From Neobacillus mesonae (GTDB lineage Bacteria > Bacillota > Bacilli > Bacillales > Cytobacillaceae), in NCBI RefSeq assembly GCF_023715155.1, contig NZ_JAMBNQ010000002.1:1-64000 (forward strand): a DNA stretch of 64,000 bases, read 5' to 3'. Both the position numbers and the translations under genes were made by a program. The notes under the pieces were generated by a model, which was not told the origin of the DNA, made no database searches, and saw only the letters and a program-made list of their open reading frames with translations. Of the stretch, positions 25,301 through 34,366 are shown one piece after another. The number at the start of each line of letters is the position of its first letter. The stretch's first letter is position 1.

Positions 25301-26647
25301 TTACACAAATAAGCTTAATAATAAAATTACTGCAAGACCGGCAACAGATATAATGGTTTCAAGTAAGGTCCATGTGGCAAATGTTTCTTTCATGCTTAAC
25401 CCAAAATATTCTTTGAACATCCAGAAACCAGCATCGTTAACGTGAGATGCAATGACACTGCCAGCGCCTGTTGCCAGTACAACTAGAGCAAGGTTAGCGT
25501 CAGTTTGTCCTAACATTGGAATGACCAGCCCAGATGTTGTTAGTGCAGCCACTGTTGCTGAACCTAAAGAAATACGTAAGATTGCAGCAATGATCCAAGC
25601 TAACAGGATGGGTGATAATGAACTTCCTTTGAATAATTCGGCAACAAAGTCACCAACACCACCGTCAATTAAGACTTGTTTAAAGGCACCGCCGCCGCCA
25701 ATAATTAAGAGCATCATTCCAATCTGTGAGATAGCGGTTGTACAAGATTCCATTACATTTTTAATTGGAATTTTTCTTGCTAATCCCATTGTATAGACGG
25801 CAACTAATAAGGAAATCAGCATAGCAGTACCAGCTTCACCAATAAAACGAATAAATGCTAGGAAACTATTATCTTCAAATCCAATCAATTTCTGAAGAAG
25901 AGTAATAATGGTAGCAATCGACATTAAAATAACAGGCAGTAAGGCAGTAAATACACTGATTCCAAATCCAGGTGTATCCTCTAACTTAAATTCTTTTTGT
26001 TTCCCTAAAGAAGCGATATCACCAGACTTTGTGAATGAATCCGGTACCAATTTTTTAGCAAGTCTTGTGAATACAGGACCAGCTAAAATAACTGTAGGAA
26101 CAGCAGCAATAATGCCGTAAAGTAATACTTCACCAATGTTTGCACCAAACTCGCCCGCAATAGCCGTAGGCCCTGGATGCGGCGGCAAAAATCCATGAGT
26201 GACAGATAAAGCTGCTACCATTGGAATTCCCAGAAATAATATAGAGACCTTCAGCTGTCTCGAAATGGCAAAGACAATTGGAATTAATAATACTAATCCT
26301 ACTTCAAAGAATAGTGCAACCCCAATAATAAAGGAGGCAAGCACGACAGCCCATTGAATATTTTTTTCGCCAAATTTGTTAACAAGGGTCATCGCAATTC
26401 GCTGCGCGCCCCCTGAATCTGCGATCAGCTTCCCTAACATGGCTCCAAGTCCGAAAATTAACGCCAGGTGGCCAAGTGTTCCGCCTAATCCTGTTTCAAT
26501 GGTTTTAACAATGGTATCTAACGGCATTCCGAGTGCTAAAGCAACCCCAAATGATACAATGATTAATGAGATAAAAGTGTTAAGTTTAAAGCCCATTATT
26601 AAAATTAATAATGCGACAATTCCAATTGCGACAATAACTAATGGCAT
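25301..26647 (-). CDS. gntP: Gluconate permease, GntP family
   Basis: A 448-residue membrane transporter of the GntP family with about 12-14 hydrophobic spans and the motifs GFLPPHPGPTAIA, TSGLVIPM and HVNDAGFWMFKEYF typical of gluconate:H+ symporters. It is the last gene of gntR-gntK-gntP, 12 bases after gntK, with AGGAGG before the ATG. It imports gluconate for GntK. Unlike B. subtilis, no gntZ (6-phosphogluconate dehydrogenase) follows. Confidence 0.93.
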   Translation of the reverse strand: MPLVIVAIGIVALLILIMGFKLNTFISLIIVSFGVALALGMPLDTIVKTIETGLGGTLGHLALIFGLGAMLGKLIADSGGAQRIAMTLVNKFGEKNIQWAVVLASFIIGVALFFEVGLVLLIPIVFAISRQLKVSILFLGIPMVAALSVTHGFLPPHPGPTAIAGEFGANIGEVLLYGIIAAVPTVILAGPVFTRLAKKLVPDSFTKSGDIASLGKQKEFKLEDTPGFGISVFTALLPVILMSIATIITLLQKLIGFEDNSFLAFIRFIGEAGTAMLISLLVAVYTMGLARKIPIKNVMESCTTAISQIGMMLLIIGGGGAFKQVLIDGGVGDFVAELFKGSSLSPILLAWIIAAILRISLGSATVAALTTSGLVIPMLGQTDANLALVVLATGAGSVIASHVNDAGFWMFKEYFGLSMKETFATWTLLETIISVAGLAVILLLSLFV

Positions 26648-26659
26648 TGTTAGTTCCTC

Positions 26660-28201
26660 CTAGTAGTGTTTTGCTAAACTTCTTTGATAATCGGCAATAC
26701 GTGTATAATCTTCTTCTAATGCTCTGGATAAATGAATAAAAATCGGAAGCAATTGCCTGTACTCTTTTGTTGCATCTTCTTTAGGCGTATGTTTGAAGGT
26801 GCTGCCAACCATTTCAGAAACGATCTCAAATGAGTCAATTTTGCCGGCGGCATATAAGCCTAAAATACATGCACCCAAACATGAACTTTCATAGCTTTCC
26901 GGTACGACGACGTCTGAGGCGAAAATGTCTGACATCATTTGCCTCCAAACCTCTGATCTTGCAAATCCTCCTGTTGCTTGAATGCGTGTTACAGGACCAT
27001 CCATGCATTCAGTCAGGGCTAAAAATACGGTATATAAATTGAAAATAACACCTTCTAAGGCGGCTCGAATCATGTGTTCTTTTTTATGTGACATGGTTAA
27101 ACCAAAGAATGATCCGCGCACGTCAGGATTCCATAATGGTGCACGTTCCCCTGCAAGGTATGGGTGAAATAATAATCCACCTGCACCTGGTTTTACACGT
27201 TCAGCAATCTTGGTTAAGACTTCGTAAGGGTCAATTCCAAGTCTTTTCGCTGTTTCTACTTCTGATGATGCGAGCTCATCCCGGATCCAGCGAAGGACCA
27301 TCCCCCCATTATTTACCGGTCCGCCTATGACCCAATGGTTTTCTGTTAAGGCATAACAGAAGATTCTTCCTTTTTCGTCTGTCTGCGGTTTGTCAATAAT
27401 GGTTCGAATGGCACCGCTTGTCCCAATGGTTACCGCAATTTCACCTTTTCGAATAGCGTTGACACCTAGATTTGACAGCACTCCATCACTTGCACCGATA
27501 ACAAATGGGGTTTGTGGATCAATCCCTATTTGTTTTGCTAAATCTGGATTGCAATTGCTGAAAATCTTTGTTGTTGGTACAAGCTTAGATAGTTGATCAG
27601 GTATAACACCTGCAATCTTTAATGCCTCTTCGTCCCAATCTAATTTTTCAAGATTCATCATTCCCATGCAGGAAGCAAGGGAATAATCAACAACATATTG
27701 ACCAAAGAATCTTTTAAAAATAAACTCTTTGATGCCGATATATTTTTTCGCTTTATCAGCTATTTCTGGACGTTCATGCACAATCCAGGCAATCTTGCTT
27801 AATGGTGACATAGGGTGAATCGGTGTTCCTGTTCGTTTATAGACCTCATGACCATTTAACTCTTGTTTGATTTTATGTGCCCATGCTTCACTGCGGTTAT
27901 CCGCCCAAGTGATGACAGGGGTAAGCGGCTGATCGTTTTCATCTATAGCTATAACACTGTGCATTGCACTGCTAAAAGAAATAAACGACGGTTTTTTATC
28001 TGAATGGGCTTTCATAATATTCGAAATAACTTCCAGTACCGCTTGGAAAATCTCTTCTGGATTCTGTTCAGCCGTAGAGATATCCGGTGTGTACAGGGGG
28101 TAGCCTATATTTTCATATTGAATGACTTTCCCCTTGTCACTAAATAACACGGCTTTGGTGCTCGTGGTACCGATATCAATACCTAACATATAGCTAGTCA
28201 T
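26660..28201 (-). CDS. gntK: Gluconokinase
   Basis: A 513-residue FGGY-family carbohydrate kinase. The N-terminal ATP-binding motif LGIDIGTTSTKAVLF, the FGGY signature region (TGGFARSEVWRQMMSD) and the GAxxLG segment near the end are complete. It phosphorylates gluconate to 6-phosphogluconate. Its start overlaps the end of gntR by 8 bases and has AAAGGAG upstream, so translation is coupled. The FGGY family also includes xylulo- and other kinases; the gntR and gntP neighbours settle the substrate. Confidence 0.94.
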   Translation of the reverse strand: MTSYMLGIDIGTTSTKAVLFSDKGKVIQYENIGYPLYTPDISTAEQNPEEIFQAVLEVISNIMKAHSDKKPSFISFSSAMHSVIAIDENDQPLTPVITWADNRSEAWAHKIKQELNGHEVYKRTGTPIHPMSPLSKIAWIVHERPEIADKAKKYIGIKEFIFKRFFGQYVVDYSLASCMGMMNLEKLDWDEEALKIAGVIPDQLSKLVPTTKIFSNCNPDLAKQIGIDPQTPFVIGASDGVLSNLGVNAIRKGEIAVTIGTSGAIRTIIDKPQTDEKGRIFCYALTENHWVIGGPVNNGGMVLRWIRDELASSEVETAKRLGIDPYEVLTKIAERVKPGAGGLLFHPYLAGERAPLWNPDVRGSFFGLTMSHKKEHMIRAALEGVIFNLYTVFLALTECMDGPVTRIQATGGFARSEVWRQMMSDIFASDVVVPESYESSCLGACILGLYAAGKIDSFEIVSEMVGSTFKHTPKEDATKEYRQLLPIFIHLSRALEEDYTRIADYQRSLAKHY

Positions 28202-28925
28202 CTTGCTGTTCCGCTCCTTTAGATAGCATTTGCTGTGACCTCCATAAGTCCTCTACCTTTCCTTGAACATCATCAAAGTTTTCATGCAGAGACTTAATCA
28301 TGAGGTTCCTATCCTTTGTTTTTATTGCATCAATATATAGTTCATGATTTTTTACAATCCGGGTAAAGTCATCATACTTTTCCTTGAACCGTACACGCAT
28401 GGATAAGAGAATGAAACTTTCCATCACGGGTTTTAAATTATTCCAAATCATCAGGATGTAGGAATGATCAACAGAACGAATGATCGTTTCGTGGAACAAG
28501 ACATCTTGATAGGAAAATTCATCAGCATCTTGATACTTCACGGCAACCTTCATCATTTCTACTATTTTGCTAAGTTCCATTGTTAATTCACTCGTGTCCA
28601 TTTTTACAAGACGTTCAAACACAAACGTTTCTATCAGCAGACGAACATCATATATTTCTTCTATTTCCTTTTCTGTTAAACCAATTACAATAGCACCCAT
28701 TTTTTCTAATCGGATGATATTTTCAGATGATAGCGTTTTTAACGCTTCACGAATGGGAGAACGGCTCACTTCAAACTCTGCAGCTAATTTATTTTCTGAT
28801 AAGGTGGTATCGCTTTCAATCAAGCCGGAAATAATACGCATCCTAAGTTCATGAGCTACACGGTCTCCAGTTGAAGCTTTGGAAAGCCATTTTTGAGGAT
28901 AAAGAAATTCCTTAGATTTATTCAA
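28194..28925 (-). CDS. gntR: Gluconate operon repressor GntR
   Basis: A 243-residue regulator of the GntR/FadR type, very similar throughout to B. subtilis GntR. Residues 20-85 form the winged helix (ENKLAAEFEVSRSPIREALK); residues 95-235 form the all-helical FCD effector domain. I chose the TTG at 28925, since AAGGTG is spaced for it and it gives the same N-terminal length as B. subtilis GntR; a GTG at 28934 overlaps the ribosome binding site. It represses the operon until gluconate binds. Its operator overlaps the promoter (28953-28970). Confidence 0.93.
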   Translation of the reverse strand: MNKSKEFLYPQKWLSKASTGDRVAHELRMRIISGLIESDTTLSENKLAAEFEVSRSPIREALKTLSSENIIRLEKMGAIVIGLTEKEIEEIYDVRLLIETFVFERLVKMDTSELTMELSKIVEMMKVAVKYQDADEFSYQDVLFHETIIRSVDHSYILMIWNNLKPVMESFILLSMRVRFKEKYDDFTRIVKNHELYIDAIKTKDRNLMIKSLHENFDDVQGKVEDLWRSQQMLSKGAEQQDD

Positions 28926-28952
28926 AAAATTCACCTTCTAAAAAATTCATGT

Positions 28953-28970
28953 ATACCTGTATACAAGTAT
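28953..28970. promoter_or_regulatory. GntR operator
   Basis: ATACCTGTATACAAGTAT matches the B. subtilis gnt operator ATACTTGTATACAAGTAT in 17 of 18 positions. It lies at the predicted start of transcription. Confidence 0.85.
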
Positions 28971-28996
28971 TATAAATGAAATTGACTATAATGCAA
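28969..28996 (-). promoter_or_regulatory. Promoter of the gntRKP operon
   Basis: On the minus strand TTGCAT and TATAAT are 16 bases apart. A weak cre-like sequence overlaps the -35 box at about 28991-29005. Confidence 0.6.
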
Positions 28997-29068
28997 GCGT
29001 TTTATTAAACTGCAGTTCTTGTAAATATTTCCCGCAGTCCTAAAATTATATGAGAGAAAGGCGGTCAT

Positions 29069-29107
29069 AAAAAAAGACTCTAGCATTGAAAGTGTGATGC
29101 CAGAGCC
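29069..29107 (-). terminator. Terminator of the lrgAB-type operon
   Basis: On the minus strand GGCTCTGGCAT pairs with ATGCTAGAGTC and runs into TTTTTTT. Confidence 0.75.
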
Positions 29108-29163
29108 TTTTCTATGAAATTTAATATAGTAAAACCGTTAATTTTAAATGAGCAGAGGGTTTT

Positions 29164-29856
29164 TCAAATTTGAATCAGCCATACGACAATTGGGCCTAAA
29201 AAGGAGCCGATGATGGCACACAAAGTCATCGTAACAGAACTCATCGAAAAGGTCAGTTCACTGTACTCGGCAGCTTTAGAAGTTCCAATAGCATGAGATG
29301 CACTGCCTAGAGCAATCCCTCTGCCAATCGGGCTATGCACACGCAGAAATTTAAAAATAGAAGGTGCTGCTATTGACCCGAAAATCCCCGCAATCATTAC
29401 ACCAACAATTGTCATGGAAGCATTTCCTCCCAATTCTCCAGCTACTTCAATTGCAACAGGAGTCGTAAGGGATTTAGGAATGATAGAAAGAATTAATGTA
29501 TGATTGATATCGAGTAACTTAGCCAGAAGACCGACACTGACCATTCCAGATACAGCTGCAATTAAAACCCCTCCTAATATGGGGACTAAATGATTCATTA
29601 AAAAATGACGCTGCTTATACAATGGATAAGCAAGTGCCACAACGGACGGTCCTAAAAGCGAATTAATCCATTGTCCGCCCATCATATAGCTGTTATAAGG
29701 AATATGGAACACTAAAAGGAACACGATAATAAGAGTGGTTGCAGTTAAAATGGGTATTAAAAAGGGATAAGAAAAACGTTTATATAATTTAGTCATTAAA
29801 AAATAAGCAGCCACGGTTAATAAAATCATGCTGAATGGGAAGAGAATCTGCTGCAT
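29164..29856 (-). CDS. LrgB/CidB family protein (YsbB/PftB-like)
   Basis: A 230-residue membrane protein of the LrgB family with six or seven hydrophobic spans and the conserved KSLTTPVAIEVAGELGG and GSASHAIGTSKA segments. Together with the LrgA-type protein, whose gene it overlaps by 31 bases, it should form a two-part membrane system. In B. subtilis the related YsbA-YsbB pair (PftAB) transports pyruvate; in Staphylococcus lrgAB was first described as affecting murein hydrolases. The upstream FCD-GntR regulator fits a metabolite transporter better. Start has AGGAGGGG upstream. Confidence 0.88.
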   Translation of the reverse strand: MQQILFPFSMILLTVAAYFLMTKLYKRFSYPFLIPILTATTLIIVFLLVFHIPYNSYMMGGQWINSLLGPSVVALAYPLYKQRHFLMNHLVPILGGVLIAAVSGMVSVGLLAKLLDINHTLILSIIPKSLTTPVAIEVAGELGGNASMTIVGVMIAGIFGSIAAPSIFKFLRVHSPIGRGIALGSASHAIGTSKAAEYSELTFSMSSVTMTLCAIIGSFLGPIVVWLIQI

Positions 29857-30230
29857 TCCTTATCATCCCCTCCTTTTTGTCCCCTTTTCTCCAGAAACTG
29901 ACCCGCTATTCCCGCTATGGCAATGGTAATAATGGTACTTAAAAGTACAGCTGCAACGAACAGCACTCCATGAATAGAAAGCAAGGAAGGATAGTTCATG
30001 ATCCCAACTGTTTTCGGGATAAAAAATAGCATTAGTATGCTTAACAGAAAACCTGCCCCATTCTCTATATACTTAACTGGGATTATTTTTAAACATAAAC
30101 AAATAAATAATAATAAGAGACCAATTATACTGCCTGGAATAATCAGGTGGAAATAGGTGTGAATAACAGTTCCAATAAAAGTAAAAATATATAAAATACA
30201 TATTTGTAATATGATAATAAGAGCTTTCAT
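29826..30230 (-). CDS. LrgA/CidA family protein (YsbA/PftA-like)
   Basis: A 134-residue membrane protein with four hydrophobic spans and the holin-like IPGSIIGLLLLFICL segment of the CidA/LrgA family. The tail after residue 115 is polar and charged. It is encoded directly before and overlapping lrgB, and after an FCD-type regulator with 90 bases between. It probably works with LrgB as an importer or exporter of pyruvate or a similar acid, by analogy with PftAB. GAGGGG precedes the start. Confidence 0.87.
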   Translation of the reverse strand: MKALIIILQICILYIFTFIGTVIHTYFHLIIPGSIIGLLLLFICLCLKIIPVKYIENGAGFLLSILMLFFIPKTVGIMNYPSLLSIHGVLFVAAVLLSTIITIAIAGIAGQFLEKRGQKGGDDKECSRFSSHSA

Positions 30231-30319
30231 GCTTGTGTCCCCTCTTTTTGGGGGGAAATTTCCCTTCTTCCTATTAATGATTGATATAAAAAAGACACTT
30301 AATTCAAGTTAAAAGTGAA

Positions 30320-30994
30320 TCAATGAGTCATAGGGTTTTCTTCATTATCTATAAGATTGGCTATTATGGTTTGTGCATGATCAATATGGTTCAAGACAGC
30401 CTCTGTTGTTTGGCGTACATTCCTTGTTTTTAGCCCCTCAATCATTAATTTATGTTCGTAATAAATCTCATCTACGCTTTGTCCAGCCTTTAAAGCAGCG
30501 AATCTAAACCAATTAAACTGGTCAGTGAGGTTATGGATTAACTGATACAATCGATGATTTTGGCTTAACTCTGCCAGGAGCAGGTGAAAGGAAGAATCAT
30601 AATAGACAAACTTTAAAGGATCTTCCCTAAAGTCATATAGCTGCTCGTCTGCCTTCTCAATCTTATCGATTGTTTCATGATTAAGAAGAGGAATCAGCAG
30701 TTCAATGGCCAATACTTCGTTTGCTTTTCGCAGTTGAAAAACTTCATCAACATCCTGTTTATTAATCGTTTTGACCGAAATGCCTTTTCTTGGTACAGAT
30801 AGAATCCATCCTTCTAATTCCAGCTGCTGCAAAGCTAATTTTAATGGGGTGCGGCTGATCCCAAGACTTTCACTGAGTGACCGTTCATATAACATCGATC
30901 CGGGTTCAATTTGGTGTTGTATAATGGCTTTCTTAATTTCTTTATAGGCATGATCTTTAAATAGTTGGGGCTGTTCCGCTTTTAAGAAGGTCAT
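30320..30994 (-). CDS. GntR-family regulator with FCD domain
   Basis: A 224-residue regulator. The winged helix spans 10-75 (YERSLSESLGISRTPLKLAL); the FCD domain fills 85-215 and keeps metal- or ligand-binding residues such as Asp and His in its helices. The ATG at 30994 follows AAGGACG. It is the first gene of a unit with the LrgA and LrgB genes. A 24-bp perfect palindrome with core TGGTATACCA, the form FCD regulators bind, lies 79 bases upstream, so it likely controls itself and the transporter. The ligand is unknown; an organic acid is the usual case. Confidence 0.85.
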   Translation of the reverse strand: MTFLKAEQPQLFKDHAYKEIKKAIIQHQIEPGSMLYERSLSESLGISRTPLKLALQQLELEGWILSVPRKGISVKTINKQDVDEVFQLRKANEVLAIELLIPLLNHETIDKIEKADEQLYDFREDPLKFVYYDSSFHLLLAELSQNHRLYQLIHNLTDQFNWFRFAALKAGQSVDEIYYEHKLMIEGLKTRNVRQTTEAVLNHIDHAQTIIANLIDNEENPMTH

Positions 30995-31072
30995 CAATTT
31001 TCGTCCTTTATCTAATAGTTGTTATATCGTATGAGATTATCAGTACAGTGTATAAATCTATGGAAAAGAATA

Positions 31073-31096
31073 TGGCATCTGGTATACCAGATGCCA
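31073..31096. promoter_or_regulatory. Probable operator of the FCD-GntR regulator
   Basis: A perfect 24-bp palindrome with core ATCTGGTATACCAGAT, between panD and the regulator gene. It has no T tract, so it is not a terminator. FCD-type regulators bind GTATAC-centred palindromes. Confidence 0.65.
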
Positions 31097-31202
31097 ATGG
31101 AAAAAGTATATCACTTGTTTCGCCTTTTTACAACCTCCCGATAAGGGTCTATTCACAAATGCCTTGTGGCTTTGTTAGTTATTTTGTATCTTTACTGATT
31201 GA

Positions 31203-31607
31203 CTATAAGCTATCCCAGTTCATTTTTCCGGCATCATTGAATAGAGGGTGATCCTCATAACGTGTAATTTGATTCATGTCATCAACAAAAACCACTCTGG
31301 GAATAAGTTTTTTTACTTCATCCTCATCCAAGAGTCCCAAACTCAAAATAATCACCAGATCTCCTGGTTTAAATAAATGTGCCGGAGGGCCGTTAAGGCA
31401 AATTTTACCCGAGCCTTCAGGGGCTGGCAGGGCATAGGTTTTCCAGCGTGTCGCATTACGAAGACTGGTAACCTGCACCATTTCATATGGATAGATATTC
31501 GCCATTTTCATAAGTTGAGCATCGATTGTAATGCTTCCTACATAATTAAGGTCTGCTTCCGTTACGACGGCACGGTGAATTTTCCCTTTACACATAAGTC
31601 TTTTCAT
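31203..31607 (-). CDS. panD: Aspartate 1-decarboxylase
   Basis: PanD makes beta-alanine for pantothenate and coenzyme A. The 134 residues contain the self-cleavage site Gly-Ser in NYVGSITID (cleavage gives the pyruvoyl group on the Ser), Lys9 in GKIHRA, and an Arg in NATRWKTY. The sequence is more divergent than B. subtilis PanD in its second half (APEGSGKICLNGPPAHLF) and slightly longer. It is not next to panB or panC here, so it is a lone copy; whether it is the only panD of the genome cannot be told. Confidence 0.88.
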   Translation of the reverse strand: MKRLMCKGKIHRAVVTEADLNYVGSITIDAQLMKMANIYPYEMVQVTSLRNATRWKTYALPAPEGSGKICLNGPPAHLFKPGDLVIILSLGLLDEDEVKKLIPRVVFVDDMNQITRYEDHPLFNDAGKMNWDSL

Positions 31608-31789
31608 TGTGAAGTATACCCTCTGCTTTCTGTTTATGAAGTCACAAATACTGTAACAGCTTATGTCATAACAGATTTAATGGTGAGTAAGACATCTTTA
31701 AAAAGAAACCCAGTATTTATCCGCCCTTACAATCTCGACATCCTCACATAATCTGGTACAAGTAAGAGCTGGATAGGGGGAAATAATCT

Positions 31790-32992
31790 ATGCGTTATGG
31801 ATTAAGTTGTAAAAAATGCGGGAAACAGATGGCGTTTAAAATAAGAGAAACGAAATGCAGCTGCGGCGGAACATTATTAGTGGAATACGATCTGGAAGAA
31901 GCGGGCTGGACACTCACAAAGGAAAACCTAAAAGAACGTGACACTGCCATGTGGAGATACAGAGAGCTTCTTCCTATTCATAAAAAGGAGAATATCATTT
32001 CATTAGGAGAAGGATGGACCCCGTTAGTTCGGCTTCATCGTGCTGAACGAACCCTTCCGCTTCAAAAACTTTGGGTAAAAAGAGAAGAACAAAACCCGAC
32101 GGGCAGCTTTAAATCACGGGGCTTTTCAGCGGCTGTATCCATCGCAAAGGAGCACAATATCCAAAAGGTAACAGTAAATTCAAATGGAAATGCCGGCTCA
32201 GCTTTAGCAGCCTATGCTGGTCATGCAGGGATGGAAGCCTTCATCTTTCTGCCTCAAGATTGCCCTGGAATCATTGTAGAAGAATGTAAACATTATGGTG
32301 CCCATACATTCTTGGTGGATGGACTCATCCATGATGCTGGGAAAATTATAGTGGATGGCGAAAAGGAACAGGGATGGTACAATGTCGGGACACTCAAGGA
32401 ACCAGGAAGAGTGGAAGGAAAAAAGACAATGGGGCTGGAGTTAGCGGAACAGCTTAATTGGAAATTTCCCGATGTGATCATTTATCCGACAGGAGGAGGC
32501 TCAGGAATCATAGGAATGTGGAATGCATTTCAACAGTTAAAACAATTGGGATTCATTCATGGGGACTTTCCGCGTATGGTAAGCATACAGGAGAAGGGGT
32601 GCCAGCCGATTGTCAATGCTCTAGAAAGCAAAGAGGCTTTCAAGCCGCGGACTCATGGTGTTCGTTCAAGTCCAACAGGCATGCGCGTGCCAAGCCCGCC
32701 AGATGGTGATTTGATTGTTTCCATTCTTCGTCAGTCAGGCGGAACAGCCATTGCGGTCACAAAAGATGAGATTCAACAAGGCAAGGCTGCCCTGGGCTCA
32801 TATGGTATTTCTTCATCTCCTGAGGGAGCAGCGACATGGGCAGGGCTCATTCACCTTATTGATCAGGGCTGGATACGTCCCACAGATGAAGTAGTATTAT
32901 TTAACACCTCACATGCACTAAAATACCTGCCTTGGAATCAGCATCATTTACCCGTAATCAGGGATTATCAAGAATGGGTTAAATTAACGTAA
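31790..32992 (+). CDS. thrC: Threonine synthase-like PLP enzyme
   Basis: A 400-residue fold-type II pyridoxal-phosphate enzyme. An N-terminal zinc-ribbon-like stretch has Cys7, Cys10, Cys23 and Cys25. The cofactor lysine is Lys108 in NPTGSFKSRG, and the phosphate-binding loop is TGGGSGIIG near 235. Threonine synthases with a Cys-rich N-terminus convert O-phosphohomoserine to threonine. No hom or thrB gene is near, so this may be a second copy or a related enzyme; the family call is safe, the substrate less so. Start preceded by AGGGGG. Confidence 0.8.
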   Translation: MRYGLSCKKCGKQMAFKIRETKCSCGGTLLVEYDLEEAGWTLTKENLKERDTAMWRYRELLPIHKKENIISLGEGWTPLVRLHRAERTLPLQKLWVKREEQNPTGSFKSRGFSAAVSIAKEHNIQKVTVNSNGNAGSALAAYAGHAGMEAFIFLPQDCPGIIVEECKHYGAHTFLVDGLIHDAGKIIVDGEKEQGWYNVGTLKEPGRVEGKKTMGLELAEQLNWKFPDVIIYPTGGGSGIIGMWNAFQQLKQLGFIHGDFPRMVSIQEKGCQPIVNALESKEAFKPRTHGVRSSPTGMRVPSPPDGDLIVSILRQSGGTAIAVTKDEIQQGKAALGSYGISSSPEGAATWAGLIHLIDQGWIRPTDEVVLFNTSHALKYLPWNQHHLPVIRDYQEWVKLT

Positions 32993-33325
32993 GCAAAATT
33001 AAATCGCCGGCGTTAGATAGTAAGATATCGAGCGGCAGGTGGTTGAATTCACAAGCTGTGCAAATTGTACGCAGGCAACAAGTAATATCAAAATATTTAT
33101 ACGAAGGAATATGTTTAAAAATACAGGCAGTTGAAAGAATGTAAAGCTTTGAACTAAATCATTTCTGTCATGAATTCGATAGTATTCGAAGCGGCCCTGC
33201 TCTGGACTTTGGATAATAATGGTTTGGCAGTATTACATTTTTAAATCTGCTTTGGATATATTATAAATGCCCTTGTGATTATTTTTGTGATGAGGAAAAT
33301 GCTTAATATATAAAGGTGATAATAA
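32993..33325. other. Intergenic, no supported gene
   Basis: An open stretch in one plus frame (about 32991-33144) lacks a start and is not recognised. TTGGATATATTATAAAT near 33255 may belong to the promoter of the next gene. Confidence 0.35.
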
Positions 33326-33844
33326 ATGGAAGCAAATAAAGTTAGCGAAACCCGTATTGTTCATACTGATCAAGTGCTCATTAATGATTTGAACAATTAT
33401 CATACATTATTTGGCGGAGTTTTAATGAAAAAGATGGATGCTTGTGCAACACTTTCTGCCCGCAGGCATACACGGGTAAAGCAATGTGTTACAGCATCAA
33501 CAGACTCTGTTAATTTCATTGAGCCGATTATGGTAAGTGATTCTGTTTGTATTGAATCGTTTGTCTGCTATACCGGAAGAAAGTCCATGGAGATTTTTTG
33601 TAAAGTGATTGCTGAAGACCTTGAATCTGGACACCGTAGAATTGCAGCTACTGCATTTTTAACATTTGTTCCGCTTGATGAAAATAAGAAACCGCTGAAA
33701 GTGCCGCCGGTTATTCCGGTAACAGAGGAAGAAAAGTATTTATTTGAAATGGGAAAAGAACGTGAAAAAATCCGCAAGTTAAAGAGGGATCAAAATAAAG
33801 ACCTTGTGTCCAAACTTACGATAGACAAACCCTGGAATTATTAA
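33326..33844 (+). CDS. Acyl-CoA thioesterase, hotdog fold (YkhA-like)
   Basis: A 172-residue hotdog-fold thioesterase of the YkhA/BFIT type. The N-terminal segment NDLNNYHTLFGGVLMKKMD carries the active-site residues (Asn and Asp on the central helix), followed by the beta-sheet with TASTDSVNFIEPI. It hydrolyses acyl-CoA esters in the cytosol; chain length preference unknown. The C-terminus is charged. It starts 10 bases after AAAGGTG and is followed at 24 bases by a small gene on the same strand, probably in one operon. Confidence 0.9.
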   Translation: MEANKVSETRIVHTDQVLINDLNNYHTLFGGVLMKKMDACATLSARRHTRVKQCVTASTDSVNFIEPIMVSDSVCIESFVCYTGRKSMEIFCKVIAEDLESGHRRIAATAFLTFVPLDENKKPLKVPPVIPVTEEEKYLFEMGKEREKIRKLKRDQNKDLVSKLTIDKPWNY

Positions 33845-33868
33845 TTTAAACGAATGGAGTTTGATTGT

Positions 33869-34240
33869 GTGTTAGTATCATCTGGTTACGAGGAATTAAA
33901 AGATGCACAAATGGCTATCGCTAATTTAAATGCTGAAGAACCAACGATTTATCAAAAATTTTTAAATGTCATTCATCTGACCCACCAATTGCAGTATGGG
34001 TTTCAATATATGGGTGCATTATTAATGGATGAAGACCCAAGTAAATACGTTCCCGAGTTCCAAAATGAATACGTATTGTCTATCTATCAACAGGAAATTG
34101 ATAAATTAAAAACAGATAAAAGATTCCCTGAATTAAAACACCTGCTAAACTCATATAAACAAATCAGCTATGCCAATATTAGCAAGTTAGCATTAGGGGA
34201 AAAACCGAGAGAATTAGTGGGTCCGAAAATCATCCATTAA
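33869..34240 (+). CDS. Conserved hypothetical protein
   Basis: About 123 residues, soluble and mostly helical, rich in Tyr, Gln and acidic residues, with the stretch YQKFLNVIHLTHQLQYGFQY. I do not recognise a family. The GTG at 33869 is chosen because GGAG at 33856-33859 is spaced for it; an ATG at 33854 overlaps that site. It follows the thioesterase gene closely and a terminator follows it. No signal peptide or membrane span. Confidence 0.6.
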   Translation: MLVSSGYEELKDAQMAIANLNAEEPTIYQKFLNVIHLTHQLQYGFQYMGALLMDEDPSKYVPEFQNEYVLSIYQQEIDKLKTDKRFPELKHLLNSYKQISYANISKLALGEKPRELVGPKIIH

Positions 34241-34330
34241 AAGCTTCCTATTGGTTAAATATTCTTATCCATGCCTCGGACAGGCATAGAAATTTTATGA
34301 GCAGCAAAGCATTTATAATAAAGTTAAAAA

Positions 34331-34361
34331 TGGACGCCTTTTTTAGGAGCGTCCATTTTTT
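34331..34361. terminator. Bidirectional terminator
   Basis: TGGACGC pairs with GCGTCCA, with A-run before and T-run after. It serves the convergent genes ending at 34240 and 34367. Confidence 0.8.
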
Positions 34362-34366
34362 TAAGC

